Source: Bacteroidales bacterium
GTDB taxonomy: Bacteria; Bacteroidota; Bacteroidia; Bacteroidales; P3
DNA length: 12,082 nt
NCBI GenBank assembly: GCA_021443125.1
Contig: JABUUQ010000002.1
Span: 164,241 to 176,322, forward strand
Reading direction: 5' to 3'
This document shows, one piece after another, positions 7,271 through 12,082 of the stretch (the first letter of the stretch is position 1; each line of letters starts with the position of its first letter). A model generated the notes under the pieces. It worked only from the letters and a program-made list of their open reading frames with translations. It was not told where the DNA came from and ran no database searches. Both the position numbers and the translations under genes were made by a program.

Positions 7271-8296
7271 TTAAACATGTAATATCTTAAATACCAATTC
7301 TTTATACAAATCTCCATGAGTGGCAAGCGGAGAGACATCCACACCTTTGGACTTCAAATCGTATTGTTCGAAAAGCCCGATTATAGCAAACAACTGTGGC
7401 ATGGAATAGTAGTTAGTTGCACTTATGTAGTCCTTGGCAAAATATGGTGAGCCCCCTATTGCAGCAGCAACATTCTGAGGACTTTTGTCTGACAACTGCG
7501 ACACTGCCAGCACTTTGGCAAAAAACGAAAACAACATAGGTATCACCACTTGCGGAGGGTTGTCTTTGGGATTTTTTGAGAAGTAATCAACAATTTTGTT
7601 AGCCAGCAAAACATCTTTTCTCATCAAAGCTTTTTGCAGTTCAAAAACATTATAAGATTTGCTAACACCCACATACTCAAATACATCCTCTTTCTTTATC
7701 TGCTTTCTCTCGCCAAGATTGATAAACATTTTTGAAAGTTCGTTGTCTATCTTTTCCAAATCGTTGCCAAGAAAGTCGGCAAGTATGGCTGGTACCTCTA
7801 TTTCGCAAGTATAGCCTTTGTCTTTTATATAGGCAGATATCCAATCATTGAGTTTGTAATCGCTTATAGGGTCGCTTTTGAACACCACGCCACCATTCTT
7901 AACAATAAGGTTTTTGGTTTTGACGTCGAAAGTGCTTTTCTTATTGCAGATTACGAAAATCGTTGAGTCCAAAGGTTTTTCAAGGTAGAGTGCCAAATCT
8001 TTCCAATGCTTTTTGTCGAGCATTTGAGCCTCTTTGAGAATAACAAGCCTCTTCTCACTCATCAAAGGGTATTGCCTGCACATGCCAACAAGCATTCCAC
8101 CTGTTGCGTCCTTGCCATAGACAACATCCATATTGAAAGCCTTATCGTTCTCGTCTAAAATATCTTGTTCGAAAGATTTTGTAAGCAAGTCGATATAGTA
8201 AGCCTCCTCTCCAGTGAGAAGATATAGTGGTGCAAGGTCATGCTTTTTGATGCTTTCCAAAATCTGTTTGTAGGTCTGCCCTTCCGTCTTTGCCAT
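7271..8296 (-). CDS. holA: DNA polymerase III delta subunit
   Basis: Delta is the clamp-loader subunit that opens the sliding clamp during replication; it acts in the cytoplasm with gamma/tau and delta-prime. The 341-residue length is normal. Visible family marks are the N-terminal PLYLLTGEEAYYID segment (residues 23-36), which stands where the degenerate nucleotide-binding region lies, the RLVILKEAQML strand, the segment LGNDLEKIDNELSKM (about 175-190), and the helical C-terminal domain containing YNVFELQKALMRKD and PQVVIPMLFSFFAKVL. The ATG at 8296 gives MAKTEGQTYKQIL. No -7 box was found in the 140 bases ahead of the start, although the upstream gldJ terminator implies that holA has its own promoter. 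The TonB receptor gene follows closely. Confidence 0.93.
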   Translation of the reverse strand: MAKTEGQTYKQILESIKKHDLAPLYLLTGEEAYYIDLLTKSFEQDILDENDKAFNMDVVYGKDATGGMLVGMCRQYPLMSEKRLVILKEAQMLDKKHWKDLALYLEKPLDSTIFVICNKKSTFDVKTKNLIVKNGGVVFKSDPISDYKLNDWISAYIKDKGYTCEIEVPAILADFLGNDLEKIDNELSKMFINLGERKQIKKEDVFEYVGVSKSYNVFELQKALMRKDVLLANKIVDYFSKNPKDNPPQVVIPMLFSFFAKVLAVSQLSDKSPQNVAAAIGGSPYFAKDYISATNYYSMPQLFAIIGLFEQYDLKSKGVDVSPLATHGDLYKELVFKILHV

Positions 8297-8434
8297 CTAT
8301 TGTGATTTTTATTGCTTTGAAAGAATTGTTTTTTCTTTCGGAATCTTTTTTCCTTCCCTTGTTCCGATTTTCTCTGTAGCCTATAGTCTTGTTTGTTTGT
8401 CCTCCACCCTTTCTTGTACCAGTATTCTTATATA

Positions 8435-8480
8435 ATTAAGAAAAATCCTGTGTATTTGTTTGTACAATCACACAGGATTT
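8435..8480 (-). terminator. Rho-independent terminator after gldJ
   Basis: A perfect 11-base-pair stem (AAATCCTGTGT at 8443-8453 and ACACAGGATTT at 8470-8480) encloses a 16-base loop. Read on the minus strand the stem runs into TTTTTCTTAATT, the expected U tract. It lies 25 bases after the gldJ stop and marks the end of the T9SS transcription unit, separating it from holA. Confidence 0.88.
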
Positions 8481-8505
8481 CATAGTATTTCTCTATGTTT
8501 TTAGG

Positions 8506-10053
8506 TTATTTTCTCATTTCTCTTGAACCCATACGGTCCATAGCACAACGGAATCCAACCCATTCAGTTCTTTGGTCTTGAGGAAGATAGCGTTTTTCGC
8601 CTGGTGAAAGGTATAATGCTCTGTCTTTCCATGAGCCACCCTTTACTACTCTAACCTTGTTGCTGACCATTGAAGATGTTCCATAGTCGTACATAGCTGC
8701 TGTTTCTGCATCTGTTGCACTCAATTTTGCATTTGTGCCTTCTTCATCGTCGGTTTCTGCAATTTCCTCTGCTTCACCTTCTTCGTCAACTTCATTCTTC
8801 CATACGTCTGTTAGTTGTGAAGCCAAATCACCATCCAAATAGTTTACATTGTCGCCTTGGCGGTAGTTTCTTCTATTGATATTGTCTTCAACTGTAACCT
8901 CACGATATGTTATTCTGCCCAAAGAGTCTTTCTCTGCAACCATACCGTCTGAGTCCAAAACCTTTGTTACATATATATTACCACGATAAGGGTTGATGTC
9001 GCCTGCGTCTAGGGCTGTGCTTGGACGATAAACATCCATTACCCATTCAGCAACGTTGCCTGCCATATTATAAAGACCATAGTCGTTAGGGAAGTAGTAG
9101 TTTACAGGAGCTGTATATTCCCAATGGTCGTTCAAAGCACTTGCCACACCCATAGCGTCTCCTCTTGAGCGTTTGAAGTTTGCAAGCATTTCGCCATAGT
9201 ATTTCTTTTGGTCTGTACGAACAACGTGTCCGTTCCAAGGGTATAATCTTCTTTCAAGAATACGACCTTCTTTTGTGGTGTTGCCCACCAAACCAAGTGC
9301 TGCATATTCCCATTCAGCCTCTGTTGGAAGACGGAATTTTGGATAAAGTATGCCGTCTGACATTGTAACTTTTCTAACACCTTCAGAGTTAGGGTTAAGG
9401 TCCTTAAGGTCTTTCTTAACATAGCCTTCGTATTGTCCTGCAAGATAAGCGTCGGTTGTGAAGACATTGTCGCCTTGTTGGTCTGGATCTATTTCCAAAA
9501 TACCAGCATCTATAAGAGCTTTTTCGTTCAAACGGTCTGTTCTCCAATCGCAATAGTTGTTGGCTTGTACCCAACTAACACCCACAACTGGATAGTTTGC
9601 CCAACTTGGATAACGGAAGTAGTATTCCACCATTGGCTCGTTGTAGGTTAGCTTGCTTCTCCATACCAATGTATCTGGAAGGTTGCTCTCGTAGTATTCT
9701 GGATAGTCTGTATAAACTCTTTGAATCCAATAAAGGTATTCTCTGTAGTTTATGTTTGTTATCTCGCACTCATCCATATAGAATGAAGAAACTGTAACTC
9801 TTCTTGGAGTGTTGTCCCATTCGTATTTTACATTGTCTTGGGTTCTTCCCATAACGAAAGCACCACCTTCAATAAATACCATTCCTGGAGGTGTTTGTTG
9901 CTCTACATTCTTTGCTGATTCGAAGCCGCCCCATTCAGAGTCGTCGTAATTCCAGCCAGTTCTGTCTGACTTATTCTTGTTTGAACAGCCAGCCAATAAA
10001 ACTACCACTGCCAAACTAAGTGCTAATTTGCCTATTGTTGCTGATATTTTCAT
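8506..10053 (-). CDS. gldJ: GldJ-type gliding/T9SS lipoprotein with formylglycine-generating-enzyme-like fold
   Basis: This 515-residue lipoprotein has a lipobox LLAGC with the lipidated cysteine at residue 23. The rest is an FGE-sulfatase-like domain: GMVFIEGGAFVMGRTQDN (about 56-73), YPVVGVSWVQANNYCDWR, FRLPTEAEWEYAALG (about 241-255), YGLYNMAGNVAEWVMD (about 324-340) and the closing VKGGSWKDRALYLSPGEKR...WVGFRCAMDRMG (about 468-510). T9SS lipoproteins GldJ and GldK/PorK share this fold. I favour GldJ because of the long insertion with NRRNYRQGDNVNYLDGD, the C-terminal RxxYLSPGEKRYLPQD...GFRCAMxRxG pattern as I recall it from Flavobacterium GldJ, and because gldL, gldM and gldN, which normally follow gldK, are absent here. 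In Flavobacterium gldJ is near porU/porV, which agrees with the porV downstream of the right edge. It probably has no enzyme activity. An acidic stretch lies at about 418-441. It is 54 bases after the porP-like gene and likely co-transcribed. Confidence 0.8.
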   Translation of the reverse strand: MKISATIGKLALSLAVVVLLAGCSNKNKSDRTGWNYDDSEWGGFESAKNVEQQTPPGMVFIEGGAFVMGRTQDNVKYEWDNTPRRVTVSSFYMDECEITNINYREYLYWIQRVYTDYPEYYESNLPDTLVWRSKLTYNEPMVEYYFRYPSWANYPVVGVSWVQANNYCDWRTDRLNEKALIDAGILEIDPDQQGDNVFTTDAYLAGQYEGYVKKDLKDLNPNSEGVRKVTMSDGILYPKFRLPTEAEWEYAALGLVGNTTKEGRILERRLYPWNGHVVRTDQKKYYGEMLANFKRSRGDAMGVASALNDHWEYTAPVNYYFPNDYGLYNMAGNVAEWVMDVYRPSTALDAGDINPYRGNIYVTKVLDSDGMVAEKDSLGRITYREVTVEDNINRRNYRQGDNVNYLDGDLASQLTDVWKNEVDEEGEAEEIAETDDEEGTNAKLSATDAETAAMYDYGTSSMVSNKVRVVKGGSWKDRALYLSPGEKRYLPQDQRTEWVGFRCAMDRMGSREMRK

Positions 10054-10107
10054 ATTTATTAGTGTTTATTTTCTTATACGATAAAATTTCTTTTTGGTTG
10101 CATTTTT

Positions 10108-11097
10108 TTAGAAAGAAGGGCACTTGATGTCTCTAACTTTCTTTTTCTTTTCTGGGCAAGGAAGCTTGCAAGAAAGTGATATTTCGTGAGCACCGCCTGA
10201 CACATTAGACAATGAAGACACTGAGATATCGTAGCTGTAACCAATTTTGTAGTCGCCCCATTGCAAGCCAAACAACAATACCAATGCATCGGAATTTTCG
10301 AAAGATATTGACTGACGGAACCATGTGCCAAAGATGAATGGGCTCCAATCTAAATAAACGCCGTAATTCAATTCGTCGAATTCTCCCTGATGTTGATAGA
10401 TTATGTTTGGAGAGATGATAGGCTGGCCAAAGAATGAGTTGGTACGCCTTGCGTCTCTTCTAAGATTCAGTCTCATACCTGCGTTGGCTGTGATTTTCAT
10501 AGGTATTCTGTTGTAGGAAATGAAGCCTTCATCGTGTCTTATAAGGTGAGAGGCTGCCACACCTGCATACCATGTTTCTCCATAAACCAAAGCACCTGCT
10601 GCAAAGTCGAGTTTTGTGTGTGAAAGGTCGTCTGGACGGTCTGCCATAGTGGTGTTGTAGATTACACCATAACGAGGGTCTATCATATCGCCAAACACCA
10701 ATTCGTCCCAATCCAAACTTGAGTTGGTAACATCAACTTGTGCTGCAATGTTCAAAGATACATTTTGAGAAAGTTTCAAATGCAAAGAATACATAAGAGC
10801 GGCAGTGTTTCTTCTGTAGTAGTCGCTTTGTGCATCAGACATAATATAAACGCCTATACCGCCAGACAATGCATCGAAGTATTGGTCGTAACTTGCAGTG
10901 AAAGTGTTGAATGCACCCAAAGAAGGCCACTGATTTCTATACGATAACGACAATCTTGGACATACCGCAGTACCAGCAAAAGCAGGGTTGGTATATAGCG
11001 GAGCAGCATAGAATTGTGAGAAATGTGGGTCTTGGGCTCTAAGGCTTGAAACACACACTGCACAAGTAATCAAAAAATAAAGTATTCTCTTTTTCAT
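10108..11097 (-). CDS. PorP/SprF-family T9SS outer-membrane protein
   Basis: From the ATG at 11097 the protein has 329 residues; a second ATG nine bases upstream (11106, adding MHY) is possible, but MKKRILYFLITCAVCVSSLRAQ is a normal signal peptide by itself. The family signature follows at once: QDPHFSQFYAAPLYTNPAFAGT, then LSLSYRNQWPSLGAFNTFTASYDQ and GGIGVYIMSDAQSDYYRRN. The rest is alternating beta-barrel sequence, with FAAGALVYGETWYAGVAASHL and WGDYKIGYSYDISVSSL typical of the family. Members sit in the outer membrane; PorP is part of the T9SS of Porphyromonas, and SprF-type paralogs help export particular cargo. I cannot tell which type this is, so I give no symbol. It differs in having a cysteine-containing basic tail (CKLPCPEKKKK...KCPSF). 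The gene is followed by gldJ. Confidence 0.9.
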   Translation of the reverse strand: MKKRILYFLITCAVCVSSLRAQDPHFSQFYAAPLYTNPAFAGTAVCPRLSLSYRNQWPSLGAFNTFTASYDQYFDALSGGIGVYIMSDAQSDYYRRNTAALMYSLHLKLSQNVSLNIAAQVDVTNSSLDWDELVFGDMIDPRYGVIYNTTMADRPDDLSHTKLDFAAGALVYGETWYAGVAASHLIRHDEGFISYNRIPMKITANAGMRLNLRRDARRTNSFFGQPIISPNIIYQHQGEFDELNYGVYLDWSPFIFGTWFRQSISFENSDALVLLFGLQWGDYKIGYSYDISVSSLSNVSGGAHEISLSCKLPCPEKKKKVRDIKCPSF

Positions 11098-11132
11098 ATA
11101 ATGCATTATACTTTTCTTAAAATTTCATTTGG

Positions 11133-11140
11133 CAATATTA
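11133..11140 (-). promoter_or_regulatory. Possible -7 promoter box upstream of the porP/sprF-family gene
   Basis: On the minus strand the bases read TAATATTG, a match to TAnnTTTG at all but one of the six fixed positions. It lies 35 bases upstream of the ATG at 11097, leaving a leader of about 30 bases. No clear -33 TTTG is present at the right distance. The 207-base gap after ispF makes a separate promoter for porP-gldJ plausible. Confidence 0.35.
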
Positions 11141-11313
11141 CAAAAAAATATCTACATACGAACTATTTTTTTCACAGTTTTTGCAAATTGCATCGCTAAA
11201 ATGCTGTAACTAAAAGACATCTCTTTCGCATACACTATTGTATTATACTACTTTCAACGGCTAAAAGTTACATTATTTTGCAGATATTTTCTCTCTGCCG
11301 CAAATTCTCGGGC

Positions 11314-11796
11314 CTAAACCTTGCTCAACAAACAAACACTATAAGCCGAAACGCCCTCTTTCCTGCCCTCAAAACCAAGCTTTTCCGTTGTCGTCGCCTT
11401 TATAGATATATCTTGTTGGTCTATCTTCATAACCTCTGCCAAAGTCGCCTTCATTTTCTCTATGTAGGTGCTTATTTTAGGGCTCTGCAAAGCTATGGTC
11501 GAGTCTATATTCTCTATCTCAAAACCTTTGTTTCTCACTTTTTCGAGAGTGTCTTTCAAAAGTTCTTTACTATCTATTCCCTTGTATTTCATATCATTAT
11601 CGGGATACTGAAAACCAATATCCCTCAAATTTGCAGCACCAAGCAAAGCGTCTATTATTGCATGAATCAAAACATCAGCGTCGGAATGTCCAACAGCACC
11701 CAAAGGAGAATTTTCTATCTCCACGCCACCAAGAACAAACCTTCTGCCCTCCTCTAATTTATGCACATCGTAGCCGAATCCTACCCTGATTTTCAT
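11314..11796 (-). CDS. ispF: 2-C-methyl-D-erythritol 2,4-cyclodiphosphate synthase
   Basis: IspF converts CDP-methylerythritol 2-phosphate to methylerythritol 2,4-cyclodiphosphate with release of CMP, in the non-mevalonate (MEP) isoprenoid pathway; it works as a cytoplasmic trimer. The 160-residue length equals that of known family members. The metal-binding signature is intact: GFGYDVHKL with D10 and H12, and GHSDADVLIHAIIDALLGAANLRDIG with the third ligand H45. The substrate-binding C-terminal motif TTTEKLGFEGRKEGVSA is also present. The gene starts 10 bases after the porV stop, so the two are almost certainly co-transcribed, although no functional link between them is known. A 207-base gap separates it from the porP-like gene. 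Confidence 0.96.
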   Translation of the reverse strand: MKIRVGFGYDVHKLEEGRRFVLGGVEIENSPLGAVGHSDADVLIHAIIDALLGAANLRDIGFQYPDNDMKYKGIDSKELLKDTLEKVRNKGFEIENIDSTIALQSPKISTYIEKMKATLAEVMKIDQQDISIKATTTEKLGFEGRKEGVSAYSVCLLSKV

Positions 11797-11806
11797 GGTT
11801 TTGCAA

Positions 11807-12082
11807 CTATTTCAAATCCATTGACAAAGAAACTCTCAAAGTGTTTTTCAATGGGTTGTTGTTATGCTGTGTTGTTGGCACAAGATAAGAAACATCTATG
11901 CCTAATGTATTGTATTTCAATCCCAAACCAAGTGTAAGATATTGTCTTGCACCCTTCTTTTCAGCCTCATGGAAATAACCGGCTCTTGCAACTATAATGT
12001 TGTTGTACCAATATTCCACACCCAAAGACCAGATAAACTCTTGCAATTCTTCTTTGAAGCCATCAGGAGCATCATAGAAAGA
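11807..12082 (-). CDS. porV: T9SS outer-membrane protein PorV, C-terminal end (partial, runs off right edge)
   Basis: The minus-strand frame is open from the window edge to the TAG at 11807, giving the last 91 residues. The sequence GVEYWYNNIIVARAGYF, then GARQYLTLGLGLKYNTLGIDVSYLVPT and the ending NTLRVSLSMDLK, match the C-terminal strands of PorV (LptO), a FadL-like 14-stranded barrel. PorV binds the C-terminal signal of cargo proteins leaving the SprA/Sov translocon and hands them to the PorU sortase complex on the surface. The start is outside, so length, signal peptide and upstream neighbours cannot be judged. porU would be the usual neighbour to look for. ispF follows after 10 bases. 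Confidence 0.88.
   Translation of the reverse strand, partial: SFYDAPDGFKEELQEFIWSLGVEYWYNNIIVARAGYFHEAEKKGARQYLTLGLGLKYNTLGIDVSYLVPTTQHNNNPLKNTLRVSLSMDLK

Noticed and set aside
8297..8440. Minus-strand frames upstream of holA stay open and would encode a Lys/Arg-rich peptide.
   Set aside because: The region is purine-rich on that strand, so two frames lack stops at once. Neither has an ATG, and one would overlap deep into holA. This looks compositional.
8506..10053. Reading this gene as a sulfatase-modifying (formylglycine-generating) enzyme.
   Set aside because: It is a lipoprotein next to T9SS genes and lacks the paired catalytic cysteines expected near the C-terminus of true FGE; only the single cysteine of GFRC is there.
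11205..11272. Seven-base inverted repeat TGTAACT...AGTTACA after ispF.
   Set aside because: The arms are short, the loop is 54 bases, and no T tract follows on the minus strand, so I do not call a terminator or operator.
11278..11757. Plus-strand open frame of 159 residues opposite ispF.
   Set aside because: It is antisense to an intact, motif-complete ispF and has no protein-like features of its own.

Overview
The window comes from a member of the Bacteroidota, most likely of order Bacteroidales. The evidence is direct: genes for three type IX secretion system (T9SS) components found only in this phylum (PorV, a PorP/SprF-family protein and a GldJ-type lipoprotein), a carboxypeptidase-regulatory-domain TonB receptor, signal peptides ending in ...AQ or ...GQ, AT-rich leaders without Shine-Dalgarno sequences, and promoter -7 boxes of the Bacteroidota type (TAnnTTTG). 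I cannot name a species. The gene bodies look vertically inherited and there is no mobile element, CRISPR array, rRNA or tRNA that I can see.

Layout. Positions 1-2750 (minus) hold the first ~916 residues of a large secreted mosaic protein that runs off the left edge. Positions 2751-3152 are a 402-base divergent intergenic region with a promoter box for each flanking gene and a long imperfect inverted repeat between them. Positions 3153-4862 (plus) carry three small envelope genes in a row: a secreted protein of unknown function, a periplasmic thioredoxin-fold protein with a CIWC active site, and a membrane-anchored SIMPL (DUF541) protein. A hairpin that can terminate transcription in both directions separates these from the convergent minus-strand genes. 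From 4952 to the right edge everything is on the minus strand. In transcription order it reads: porV (C-terminal end only), ispF, a porP/sprF-family gene, gldJ, a strong terminator, holA, and a TonB-dependent receptor.

How it fits together. The right half is a T9SS envelope locus. PorV is the outer-membrane shuttle that receives exported cargo, the PorP/SprF barrel is an outer-membrane partner of the secretion machinery, and GldJ is an outer-membrane lipoprotein needed for gliding or T9SS function in the species where it has been studied. The left-edge protein has the module composition of typical T9SS cargo, so the window may hold both machinery and client, although the sorting domain that would prove this lies outside. 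The isoprenoid gene ispF sits inside the T9SS gene string. holA (DNA polymerase III delta) and the TonB receptor follow as a separate unit after the gldJ terminator.

I found no clear undescribed system. The parts most worth a second look are the three-gene envelope cassette at 3153-4862 with its unknown secreted lead gene, the inverted repeat at 3000-3071, and the porV-ispF-porP-gldJ arrangement.
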